64,000 nucleotides of DNA. Origin: Actinomadura graeca. GTDB lineage: Bacteria > Actinomycetota > Actinomycetes > Streptosporangiales > Streptosporangiaceae. The stretch lies in the NCBI RefSeq assembly GCF_019175365.1, contig NZ_CP059572.1:7874001-7938000 (forward strand), given 5' to 3'. The position numbers and the translations under genes are program-made. Every line of letters starts with the position of its first letter. The first letter of the stretch is position 1. Shown here in pieces: positions 56,553-64,000 of the stretch. The notes under the pieces were generated by a model. It had not been told where the DNA came from and searched no databases. It was given only the letters and a program-made list of their open reading frames with translations.

Positions 56553-56879
56553 CTAGTGCGCAGCCTCGTACTTCTCGATCACATTGGCGGGGATACGGCC
56601 GCGCTCATTGACCTTGATGCCGTTGCTCTTCGCCCACTCGCGAATCTCGGCGGACCGCTCGCGGCTGTTGGTCGTGCGGGTGCGGCCCGCCCGGCCGGTC
56701 GTCTTGCGGGCCTTGCGCGCGCCGGCGACGAACGGTTCGAGACCGCCGCGGAGCTTGGCGGCGTTCTTCTTGCTCAGGTCGATCTCGTAAGTGGTGCCAT
56801 CGAGCGAAAAGCTGACGGTCTCGTCAGCCTCGCCGCCGTCGATGTCGTCCACGAGAAGGACTTCGACCTTCTGTGCCAT
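56553..56879 (-). CDS. lsr2: Nucleoid-associated protein Lsr2
   Basis: A 108-residue H-NS-like protein that bridges DNA and silences AT-rich genes. The N-terminal dimerisation part is MAQKVEVLLVDDIDGGEADE with a DGTTYEIDLS strand, and the C-terminal DNA-binding part is EIREWAKSNGIKVNERGRIP with the AT-hook-like RGR. AGGGAG lies before the ATG. It follows a second Lsr2 by 18 bases. Confidence 0.97.
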   Translation of the reverse strand: MAQKVEVLLVDDIDGGEADETVSFSLDGTTYEIDLSKKNAAKLRGGLEPFVAGARKARKTTGRAGRTRTTNSRERSAEIREWAKSNGIKVNERGRIPANVIEKYEAAH

Positions 56880-56897
56880 GCGGGGACTCCCTACTAG

Positions 56898-57257
56898 CTA
56901 TGCGTCCGGCTTCGCGTCCGGATGGGCCTCGATGAATGCAGCATAGACCTCATCCGATATCTTGCCACGTTCGGAGACTTCGTTGCCCTCCCGCAATGCC
57001 CAGGCGCGGACATCGCCGTTCGTGTAGCCCTTGATCTTCGCGGCCCGTGCCGACTTGCGGCCCTTCCCGGCGGGCTTCACCTCGACGGCGTTGCCGATGA
57101 AGGGCGCGAGGGCGTCCAGCATCCCGTTCAGGCGCTTGTAGTTGTCATCGCTCAAGTCGATCGTGAACGTCCGACCCAAGACTTCGAAGTCTCGCTTTGC
57201 GACATCGTCCCCTTCGGAGCCGTCGATGTCGTCCACGCGAATGACCTTCTCGGCCAT
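56898..57257 (-). CDS. Second Lsr2 paralogue with RGK instead of RGR
   Basis: A 119-residue Lsr2-family protein. The N-terminus MAEKVIRVDDIDGSEGDD and the FTIDLSDDNYKRLN strand follow the family; the C-terminal region DVRAWALREGNEVSERGKIS has Lys in place of the last Arg of the RGR minor-groove motif. This suggests changed DNA affinity. ATG 57257 is chosen as the family start. It is upstream of lsr2 in the same operon. Confidence 0.93.
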   Translation of the reverse strand: MAEKVIRVDDIDGSEGDDVAKRDFEVLGRTFTIDLSDDNYKRLNGMLDALAPFIGNAVEVKPAGKGRKSARAAKIKGYTNGDVRAWALREGNEVSERGKISDEVYAAFIEAHPDAKPDA

Positions 57258-57524
57258 GTGTGCTCTGACTTCCTTCCCTTGCCGACGCGGCGACCTTGAC
57301 CGTAGCGGATTCCGGGCCCCGGCATGACGCCATGCGCGCGGGCGACACGGGAAACGGCAGTCGCGACATGGGGGACGGGCCGCCGGCGCGGACAGGGGCA
57401 CGGCGTTCGCGGTACGACAGTGCTGTTCCCGGCGGAACTCAAGTTCCGGTCAAACCGTGCATGTCGCGAACGGTGCCGGGTAGCGGGTGCGACGGAACCA
57501 CATCACCACCGAGGGAGCTGGATC

Positions 57525-59621
57525 ATGGCCGACCCCGCCGGGCGGGACGACCCGAAGCAGGAGCAGCTGGAGCAGTACAGGGTGAGCCCGGAGGGGACCG
57601 CGCTGACCACCGACCAGGGCATCCGGCCGGACGACACCGACAACTCGCTGAAGGCCGGCGAGCGCGGGCCGACCCTGATGGAGGACTTCCATCTCCGCGA
57701 GAAGATCACCCATTTCGACCACGAGCGGATTCCCGAGCGTGTCGTCCACGCGCGCGGCGCGGGGGCCTATGGCCGGTTCCATCTCGACGAGTCGCTCGCC
57801 GAGTACACCACCGCCGAGTTCCTGTGCGACACCTCGCTGACGACGCCGGTGTTCGTGCGTTTCTCCACCGTCGCGGGCTCGCGCGGCTCGGCCGATACCG
57901 TCCGCGACGTCCGCGGCTTCGCGACGAAGTTCTACACGCGCCAGGGCAACTTCGACCTCGTCGGCAACAACATGCCGGTGTTCTTCATCCAGGACGGCAT
58001 CAAGTTCCCCGACTTCGTCCACGCCGTGAAGCCGGAGCCGCCGAACGAGATCCCGCAGGCGTCCTCGGCGCACGACACGCTCTGGGACTTCGTGCAGCTC
58101 CAGCCCGAGACCATGCACATGATGATGTGGCTGATGTCGGACCGGGCGCTGCCGCGCAGCTACGCGATGATGCAGGGGTTCGGCGTCCACACGTTCCGGC
58201 TGGTGAACGCCGAGGGACGCGGCACGTTCGTGAAGTTCCACTGGAAGCCCAAGCTCGGCACCCATTCGCTGGCCTGGGACGAGACGCAGAAGATCGCCGG
58301 CAAGGACCCCGACTTCAACCGCCGCGACCTGTGGGACCGCATCGAGGACGGCGACCATCCCGAATACGAGCTCGGCGTCCAGCTGGTCCCGGCCGAGGAC
58401 GAGCACCGGTTCGACTTCGACCTCCTCGACGCGACGAAGATCATTCCGGAGGAGGAGGTGCCGGTGCGGCCGGTCGGCCGGCTGGTGCTGGACCGCAACC
58501 CCGACAACTTCTTCGCCGAGACCGAGCAGGTCGCCTTCCACCTCGGCAACGTCGTGCCGGGCATCGACTTCACCAACGACCCGCTGCTCCAGGCCCGGCT
58601 GTTCTCCTATCTGGACACGCAGCTCATCCGGCTCGGCGGCCCGAACTTCCCGCAGATCCCGGTGAACCGGCCCGTCGCCGACGTCCGCAACCACCACCGC
58701 GAGGGCTACCACCAGATGGCGATCCAGCGGGGGCAGTCGGCCTACCACAAGAACTCGCTGTCGGGCGGCTGCCCGGCCGTCGGCGGCGAGGGCTCCTACA
58801 CGCACTTCCAGGAGCGCGTGGACGGCAACAAGATCCGCAAGCGCAGCGAGAGCTTCGCCGACCACTACTCCCAGGCGACGCTGTTCTGGAACAGCATGTC
58901 CGACTGGGAGAAGGAGCACATCGTCGGCGCGTTCCGGTTCGAGCTCGGCAAGTGCGACCACAAGCACGTCCGCGAGGGCGTGATCGGGCACCTCGCCCAT
59001 GTCGACCACGATCTCGCCGTCCAGGTCGCGCAGGGCGTAGGGGTGGAGCCGCCGCAGGCCCCGGTGACCGCCAACCACGGCCGCGTGTCGCCCGCGCTGA
59101 GCCAGGACAACGCGCCGAAGGACTCCGTCCAGGGCCGCAAGATCGCGATCCTGGCGGCCGACGGCGTCGACTCCGGCGCCGTCGCGGCGGTCGGGGACGC
59201 GCTGACCGGGGCGGGCGCGGTGTGCGAGGTGCTCGCCGCGCAGGACGGCTTCATCCAGGCCGCCAACGGCGGGCGGGTGGAGGTGACCAGGGCGATGCCG
59301 ACCGTCGCGTCCGTCCTCTACGACGCGGTGGTGGTGCCGGGCGGGGAGGAGAGCGTCCGCACGCTCGCGCAGGACGGCGACGCCGTCCACTTCGTCGCCG
59401 AGGCGTTCGTGCACTGCAAGGCCGTCGGCGCGCTGGACGCGGGGATCGGCCTGCTGGAGCGGGCCGGGATCACCGGGGTGCGGTTCGCCGACGGCGACAC
59501 GGTCTCCGACACCGGCGTCGTCACGGCCGAGGGAGCGGGCGGCGACTTCACCGACGAGCTGGTCAAGGCGGTCGCCGCGCACCGGCACTGGACCCGCCGG
59601 AAGGACCACGTCCCCGCCTGA
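57525..59621 (+). CDS. katE: Catalase HPII (large-subunit, with DJ-1/PfpI-like C-domain)
   Basis: A 698-residue monofunctional catalase that breaks down hydrogen peroxide. The active-site His is in [12 protein letters not shown], the Asn in VGNNMPVFF and the heme-ligand Tyr in RLFSYLDTQ. Residues from about 540 form the extra flavodoxin-like domain of large-subunit catalases ([25 protein letters not shown]). ATG 57525 has GAGGGAGCTG upstream; the frame runs upstream without homology. Confidence 0.96.
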   Translation: MADPAGRDDPKQEQLEQYRVSPEGTALTTDQGIRPDDTDNSLKAGERGPTLMEDFHLREKITHFDHERIPERVVHARGAGAYGRFHLDESLAEYTTAEFLCDTSLTTPVFVRFSTVAGSRGSADTVRDVRGFATKFYTRQGNFDLVGNNMPVFFIQDGIKFPDFVHAVKPEPPNEIPQASSAHDTLWDFVQLQPETMHMMMWLMSDRALPRSYAMMQGFGVHTFRLVNAEGRGTFVKFHWKPKLGTHSLAWDETQKIAGKDPDFNRRDLWDRIEDGDHPEYELGVQLVPAEDEHRFDFDLLDATKIIPEEEVPVRPVGRLVLDRNPDNFFAETEQVAFHLGNVVPGIDFTNDPLLQARLFSYLDTQLIRLGGPNFPQIPVNRPVADVRNHHREGYHQMAIQRGQSAYHKNSLSGGCPAVGGEGSYTHFQERVDGNKIRKRSESFADHYSQATLFWNSMSDWEKEHIVGAFRFELGKCDHKHVREGVIGHLAHVDHDLAVQVAQGVGVEPPQAPVTANHGRVSPALSQDNAPKDSVQGRKIAILAADGVDSGAVAAVGDALTGAGAVCEVLAAQDGFIQAANGGRVEVTRAMPTVASVLYDAVVVPGGEESVRTLAQDGDAVHFVAEAFVHCKAVGALDAGIGLLERAGITGVRFADGDTVSDTGVVTAEGAGGDFTDELVKAVAAHRHWTRRKDHVPA

Positions 59622-59638
59622 CGGCCGCCCTCCGGGCC

Positions 59639-59672
59639 CCCGCCACCGGGCCACCGCGCTCCCGGTGGCGGG
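59639..59672. terminator. Bidirectional hairpin between katE and the SnoaL-like gene
   Basis: CCCGCCACCGGG and CCCGGTGGCGGG pair perfectly over 12 bp around a 10-base loop. It fills the gap between two convergent gene ends. Confidence 0.7.
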
Positions 59673-60065
59673 TCAGGGCGTCCCGGCCTCGCGCCGGATC
59701 GCCTCGAACTGCGCCGCCATCGCCTCCGACAGCGCGTTCGCGCCCGACAGCGGGCGGACCATCACGCAGAATTCGTCGATGAGGCCGTCGGCGTCGTGCC
59801 GCAGGAAGTCGCAGCCGTGCACCTCCCGGTCGCCGACCCGCGCCTTGAACACCAGCGCGTGGTCGCGTCCGGCGGGGTCGCCGATCTCCCGGACGTAGCG
59901 GAAGTCCTCGAAGACCCGCATCACGCCCCGCAGGATGGCGCTCACCATCTCCCGGCCGTCGTACGGCGCGAACGCCACCGGGCTGAGGAAGGTGACGTCC
60001 TTGGCCAGCAGCGCCGGGACGGCGTCCATGTCGCCCCGCTCGACGGCCGCGCGCAGCGGGTGCAT
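59673..60065 (-). CDS. SnoaL/NTF2-like protein
   Basis: A 130-residue NTF2-fold protein (MHPLRAAVERGDMDAVPALLAKDV, PYDGREMV, FKARVGDREVHGCDF). Members bind or isomerise small ligands; the substrate is unknown. ATG 60065 with AAGGAGGTGG upstream. It is convergent with katE. Confidence 0.85.
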   Translation of the reverse strand: MHPLRAAVERGDMDAVPALLAKDVTFLSPVAFAPYDGREMVSAILRGVMRVFEDFRYVREIGDPAGRDHALVFKARVGDREVHGCDFLRHDADGLIDEFCVMVRPLSGANALSEAMAAQFEAIRREAGTP

Positions 60066-60186
60066 CGGCCCACCTCCTTGACTGGTCCTGCGGACAGGAT
60101 GTCAGAGTCCCCTCCCGGAGATCGGCGACGGACCGGGCACGCGGGGGCCGGGTGACGCGACGCGCACGCCCCTCGGGCGTCCGCCC

Positions 60187-61374
60187 TCAGGCGCCCGGCT
60201 GGACGAGCACCTTGATGGCGCCGTCCTGCTTCTTCTGGAACATCTCGTACGCCGCGGGCGCCTCGTCCAGGGACACCCGGTGGGTGGCGAGGTCCATCAC
60301 GCCGAGCGGGTCGGCGTCGTCGGCGACCAGCGGCATCAGCTTGCCGATCCACCGCTTGACGTGCGCCTGGCCCATCCGCAGCGCGATGCCCTTGTCGAAC
60401 ATCCGCAGCATCGGCAGCGGGTCGGTCATGCCGCCGTACACGCCGCTGACCGAGATCGTCCCGCCGCGGCGGACGACCTCGATCGCGGTGGCCAGCGCGG
60501 CGAGCCGGTCCACGCCGACGCGCTGCATCAGCGGGGCGGCGGCGTTGCCGGGCATCAGCCCGGTGAGCGCCTGCGCGAACTTGGCGCCGGGCGAGCCGTG
60601 CGCCTCCATGCCGACCGCGTCGATGACCGAGTCGGTGCCGCGGCCGCCGGTGAGCTGCCGGACGGCGTCCGCGACGTCGTCGGCCTCGTCGGAGTCGATC
60701 ACCTCCACGCCGTTGCGCCGGGCCATCTCCAGCCGCTCGGGGACGAGGTCGACGCCGATCACCCGGTGGCCGCGGTGGCGCGCGATGCGGGCGGCCATCT
60801 GCCCGATCGGGCCGAGGCCGAGCACGGTCACCGAGCCGCCGTCGGGGACCTCCGCCCACTCCACGGCCTGCCACGCGGTGGGCAGCACGTCGGAGAGGTA
60901 GACGAACCGCTCGTCCGGCGGCCCCTCGGGGACCCTGATCGGGCCGAAGTGGGCCTGCGGCACCCGCAGGTACTCCGCCTGTGCGCCCGGCACCTGCCCG
61001 TACAGCCGGGTGTAGCCGAACAGCGCGGCGCCCATCCCGTGCTCGCGGACCTGCGTGGTCTCACACTGCGCGAACAGCTTCATCCCGCACATGTGGCAGT
61101 GGCCGCAGGCGATGTTGAACGGAATGACCACCCGGTCGCCGGGGGAGATGTGGGTGACCTCGGGCCCGGTCTCCTCGACGACGCCGATCGGCTCGTGGCC
61201 GAGGACGTCCCCCTCTTCGAGGAACGGCCCGAGCACCTCGTACAGGTGCAGGTCCGAACCGCAGATCCCGGACGAGGTGACGCGGATGATCGCGTCGTCC
61301 CGCTCCTTGATGGCCGGGTCGGGCACGGTGTCGACGCGGACGTCCCGCCTGCCGTGCCAGGTCAGCGCCTTCAT
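60187..61374 (-). CDS. Zinc-dependent alcohol dehydrogenase (formaldehyde-dehydrogenase-like)
   Basis: A 395-residue medium-chain dehydrogenase. Catalytic zinc ligands are in SSGICGSDLHLYE and GHEPIGVVEETG; structural zinc cysteines are in ACGHCHMCGMKLFAQCE; the nucleotide site is VTVLGLGPIGQMAARIA. It resembles the glutathione-independent formaldehyde dehydrogenase subgroup. Start ATG 61374 overlaps the previous stop by ATGA, so translation is coupled. The substrate is not fixed by sequence. Confidence 0.9.
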   Translation of the reverse strand: MKALTWHGRRDVRVDTVPDPAIKERDDAIIRVTSSGICGSDLHLYEVLGPFLEEGDVLGHEPIGVVEETGPEVTHISPGDRVVIPFNIACGHCHMCGMKLFAQCETTQVREHGMGAALFGYTRLYGQVPGAQAEYLRVPQAHFGPIRVPEGPPDERFVYLSDVLPTAWQAVEWAEVPDGGSVTVLGLGPIGQMAARIARHRGHRVIGVDLVPERLEMARRNGVEVIDSDEADDVADAVRQLTGGRGTDSVIDAVGMEAHGSPGAKFAQALTGLMPGNAAAPLMQRVGVDRLAALATAIEVVRRGGTISVSGVYGGMTDPLPMLRMFDKGIALRMGQAHVKRWIGKLMPLVADDADPLGVMDLATHRVSLDEAPAAYEMFQKKQDGAIKVLVQPGA

Positions 61375-62066
61375 GATCGCCGCCTTCCTCTCGGGGTCGG
61401 TGGTCGGGGTTCGGGGCACGGGTGGACGTCGGCCACCGCGCGCACGGCCGCCACCCGGGTCTCCCACAGATGCGCCGGGGGCCGCCCGGACGTGTGGCCG
61501 GTGCCGGGCCGCAGCCGGAAGCCGCGCGCGTCGTGCGCCTCCCAGCCCGCCCGCTCGCCGCGCAGGTTCAGGTAGTGCGTGACGATCCCGGCGACGTGCC
61601 CGTCGTGCCGCACGTGCCAGCGGTGGGCGTCGCGGTCGGCGTGGGTGAACTGGCACAGCCGCCAGCCCGGGCCGATGCGGTGGGCGAGGTCCAGTGTGAC
61701 GAGCGGCTCGTTGTCCGCCGGGCGCCTCGCCCGGGACGGAGCGGAGGGCCGGGCGGCGGGCCGGTCCTGGACGTGCAGGGTCCGGGCCAGGTCACGGGCC
61801 GCCTGCGCCAGGGCGTGGGCGGCCTCGGTGAGCCGGCCGTCGTCCATCGCGGGCGGTACGCCGTCTCCCGCCCGGCGGGCCCGGACGCTGCGCCTGTACG
61901 CGGTGTCCAGGGCGGCGAGCGCGCGGGCCGCCTCGTCGCGCGCGTCTTTGACGCCGGTGGTGACGCCGGTGGTGACGCCGGTGTCGCGGCCCCCCGGGCG
62001 CCGGGCGGCCGCCGGGCCCCGCCCGGCCTCCTCCCAGGGCCGCGAGGTCGGCTTGTCCTGTCGCAA
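61371..62066 (-). CDS. Hypothetical protein coupled to the zinc dehydrogenase
   Basis: A 231-residue soluble protein. The N-terminal part is Arg/Gly/Pro-rich, residues about 70-125 are helical, and the C-terminal 90 residues have a more conserved look (LVTLDLAHRIGPGWRLCQF, HRWHVRHDGHVAGIVTHYLN). TTG 62066 is chosen because GAAGGAG lies eight bases upstream and longer frames run into the divergent ppx gene. The four-base overlap with the dehydrogenase supports a real gene. No family recognised. Confidence 0.6.
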   Translation of the reverse strand: MRQDKPTSRPWEEAGRGPAAARRPGGRDTGVTTGVTTGVKDARDEAARALAALDTAYRRSVRARRAGDGVPPAMDDGRLTEAAHALAQAARDLARTLHVQDRPAARPSAPSRARRPADNEPLVTLDLAHRIGPGWRLCQFTHADRDAHRWHVRHDGHVAGIVTHYLNLRGERAGWEAHDARGFRLRPGTGHTSGRPPAHLWETRVAAVRAVADVHPCPEPRPPTPRGRRRS

Positions 62067-62193
62067 AACCGGGACTCCTTCGAACGGACGGGTCTTCCCG
62101 CGGCCTTCCCGAAGATGACGGCTTCTACCGTCGCGCCGCCCCTGGTTCCGGCCTTCCGGACTGGATTGGTCAAACGGGGGTAAAGGCTGGGCC

Positions 62194-63246
62194 ATGGACC
62201 ACCCCCGCCTGCGCCTCGGAGTCCTCGACATCGGTTCCAACTCCGCTCACCTGCGCATCGCCGACCTCAGCCCGGGACACGGGCCGGCCCCCGTGCGGTC
62301 GGTCAAGAGCGCCGTGCGGCTGGCCGAGGCCACCGACCGGGAGGGCGTGATCGGGCGCCCGGCCGTCGGCCGGCTGGTCGGCGCGGTGCGCGAGGCCGCC
62401 GTCGCCGCCGCCGTCAGCGACGTCCACGAGCTGGTCCCGCTCGCCACGTCCGCCCTGCGGGACGCCGCCAACCGCGACGCCGTCGCCGCGGAGGTCCGCG
62501 CCGCCACCGGGATCTCGATCGGCTTCCTGTCGGGCGAGCAGGAGGCGCGCCTGACGTTCCTCGCGGCGCGCCGCTGGTACGGCTGGTCGGCGGGGCCGGT
62601 GCTGCTCGCCGACATCGGCGGCGGGTCGACGGAGCTGGCCTACGGGGCCGGTGAGGAGCCCGAGATCGCGCTGTCCCTGCCGCTCGGGGCGGGCCGCCTC
62701 ACGCGCCACCACCTGCCCGCCCGCCCGCCCGTCCCCAAGAAGAGGCGCAAGGCCCTGCGCAGGCATGTCCGGTCCGTCCTCGCCGAGACGGCGGCCGGGA
62801 TCGCCGAACGCCCCGCGCCGGTGCGGGCCGTCGCCACGTCCAAGACGTTCACCCAGCTCGCGCGGCTGTGCGGCGCCCCCAAGAGCAAGGCGGGCCCGTA
62901 CGCGGCCCGCAGGCTGGCGCGGCGCGACCTGCAAGACTGGATTCCCCGGCTCGCGACGCTGTCGAACGAGGAGCGGGCCGGCCTGCGCGGGGTCCGGGAG
63001 TCCCGCGCCCACCAGATCCTCGCCGGGGCGATCGTGGCCGAGGCGGTGATGGACGTCCTCTCGCTCGAAGCCCTCGACGTCTGCCCGTGGGCGCTCCGCG
63101 AGGGCATCTTCCTGCACCGGCTGGACGCCCTGACCGCCGGGCGCCCCGTCGGCTCGCCGTTCACGCCCGCCGAGGGGACGGGGTCCCTGCCACCCCCGGT
63201 CCCCGTCCGCCCGGAGCGGCGGCTGAGGGTCGCCGCCGCCCGGTAG
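62194..63246 (+). CDS. Ppx/GppA-family exopolyphosphatase
   Basis: A 350-residue protein of the ASKHA fold that hydrolyses polyphosphate or pppGpp. Marks are [43 protein letters not shown] with the catalytic Glu, and [15 protein letters not shown]. Only the two core domains are present, without the C-terminal extension of E. coli Ppx, as for the two short actinobacterial Ppx proteins. The ATG lies in CCATGG with no clear ribosome-binding site. Confidence 0.92.
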   Translation: MDHPRLRLGVLDIGSNSAHLRIADLSPGHGPAPVRSVKSAVRLAEATDREGVIGRPAVGRLVGAVREAAVAAAVSDVHELVPLATSALRDAANRDAVAAEVRAATGISIGFLSGEQEARLTFLAARRWYGWSAGPVLLADIGGGSTELAYGAGEEPEIALSLPLGAGRLTRHHLPARPPVPKKRRKALRRHVRSVLAETAAGIAERPAPVRAVATSKTFTQLARLCGAPKSKAGPYAARRLARRDLQDWIPRLATLSNEERAGLRGVRESRAHQILAGAIVAEAVMDVLSLEALDVCPWALREGIFLHRLDALTAGRPVGSPFTPAEGTGSLPPPVPVRPERRLRVAAAR

Positions 63247-63255
63247 GCGCGCCCC

Positions 63256-63269
63256 GGCGTTTGAACGCC
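63256..63269. terminator. Small palindrome GGCGTT-TG-AACGCC after ppx
   Basis: A 6-bp perfect dyad lies nine bases after the stop of the Ppx/GppA gene. It is short and without a U-run, so it is a weak terminator candidate. Confidence 0.3.
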
Positions 63270-63316
63270 CGTCCTTCCGGCAAGTCACCACAGGGGGGCG
63301 AGGGGGGGAGTGCCGG

Positions 63317-64000
63317 ATGACGGCCGTCCAGGACCGGCGGGACACCGGCGTCGCGGACGCGCTGGAGCGGCACCGGAAGGGCACGCGCTTCGGCGACGTC
63401 CTCGCCACCACCGACCACAAGGTCGTCGGGTACCTCTACCTAGCCACCTCGTTCACGATGTTCCTGATCGCCGGTGTCATGGCGATGGTGATGCGCGCGG
63501 AGCTCCTGAGGCCGGGCATGCAGGTCGTGACCGACGAGCGGTACAACCAGATGTTCACGATCCACGGCACGGTCATGCTGCTGCTGTTCGCGACGCCGCT
63601 GTTCGCCGGGTTCGCGAACGTGATCGTCCCGCTGCAGATCGGCGCGCCGGACGTGGCGTTCCCGCGGCTGAACACCCTCAGCTACTACCTGTTCCTGTTC
63701 GGCGCCCTGATGGTGCTGCTGGGCTTCGTCGTGCCGGGCGGCGCGGCGTCGTTCGGCTGGTTCGCCTACACGCCGCTGTCGTCGGAGACGTTCTCGCCGG
63801 GGCACGGCGGCGACCTGTGGGTGATGGGCCTCGTCCTGTCCGGTTTCGGGACGATCTTCACCGGGGTCAACCTGATCTCCACGATCATCACGATGCGCGC
63901 GCCGGGGATGGTGATGTTCCGGCTGCCGATCTTCACCTGGAACGTGCTGCTGACCAGCGTCATGGTGCTCATCGCCTTCCCCGTGCTCGCCGCCGCGCTG
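63317..64000 (+). CDS. ctaD: Cytochrome c oxidase subunit I, 5' part only
   Basis: The first 228 codons are in the window. After a short cytoplasmic lead the sequence shows [40 protein letters not shown] with the low-spin heme a His, and [21 protein letters not shown], all typical of aa3-type oxidase subunit I. ATG 63317 has GAGGGGGGGAG six bases upstream. The heme a3/CuB site is beyond the edge. Confidence 0.95.
   Translation, partial: MTAVQDRRDTGVADALERHRKGTRFGDVLATTDHKVVGYLYLATSFTMFLIAGVMAMVMRAELLRPGMQVVTDERYNQMFTIHGTVMLLLFATPLFAGFANVIVPLQIGAPDVAFPRLNTLSYYLFLFGALMVLLGFVVPGGAASFGWFAYTPLSSETFSPGHGGDLWVMGLVLSGFGTIFTGVNLISTIITMRAPGMVMFRLPIFTWNVLLTSVMVLIAFPVLAAAL

Overview
The window is a single stretch of very GC-rich chromosome from an actinomycete. 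GTG and TTG starts are common, many junctions are ATGA/GTGA overlaps, and there are two Lsr2 proteins, an actinobacterial ScpAB-RluB-AroH-TyrA-Cmk-Der block, a DUF3516 helicase and narGHJI. The gene set fits the Streptosporangiales, perhaps Thermomonosporaceae (Actinomadura-like); the genus is an inference from gene order, not a proof. I see no tRNA, rRNA, insertion sequence, prophage or CRISPR array, so this looks like mostly core chromosome with a few accessory islands.

Layout. 1-2151 (minus): ectoine genes ectA-ectB-ectC, with ectC cut by the window edge, behind a 640-base non-coding leader. 2792-3778 (minus): proline iminopeptidase. 4049-5767: a coiled-coil protein carrying an internal 159-bp duplication. 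5768-6453: a cluster of palindromic intergenic repeats in both orientations. 6454-17581: a long plus-strand run of chromosome-maintenance and biosynthesis genes (pyrG, NUDIX hydrolase, xerD, parA-like, a SecD-head-like membrane protein, scpA, scpB, rluB, aroH, tyrA, cmk, der). 17664-19140: small membrane proteins and an F420/flavin-type oxidoreductase. 19349-22446: a molybdate regulator and modABC. 22623-25841: PEP carboxykinase, an HdeD-like protein and SoxR. 25916-30634: GH65 phosphorylase plus beta-phosphoglucomutase-type HAD protein, divergent from 6-phosphogluconate dehydrogenase. 30752-35190: a 1387-residue HTH/HSP90-type ATPase protein with C-terminal repeats, followed by a tiny hydrophobic ORF; this is the best candidate for an uncharacterised signalling or conflict system. 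35226-38544: DUF3516 helicase and a nitrilase-family amidase. 38531-45205 (minus): narGHJI. 45458-49257: a Pro-rich anchored protein, an autoregulated-looking HTH/Clp-N pair and two DUF21/CBS membrane proteins. 49502-54414: MBL-fold hydrolase, FAD monooxygenase, EamA transporter, hypothetical proteins. 54501-57257 (minus): CASTOR/POLLUX-type channel and two tandem Lsr2 proteins. 57525-63246: catalase HPII, SnoaL-like protein, zinc alcohol dehydrogenase with a coupled hypothetical gene, Ppx/GppA. 63317-64000: the 5' part of cytochrome c oxidase subunit I.

How the parts fit. Molybdate uptake (modABC) supplies the cofactor needed by the nitrate reductase encoded about 20 kb away. GH65 and the HAD mutase would yield glucose 6-phosphate next to the oxidative pentose-phosphate enzyme. 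SoxR, catalase and ectoine synthesis point to a soil organism facing oxidative and osmotic stress. Several promoters have a TANNNT box 6-8 bases before the start codon, the actinobacterial leaderless-mRNA arrangement. All functional calls rest on motifs and family knowledge; no database search was run.
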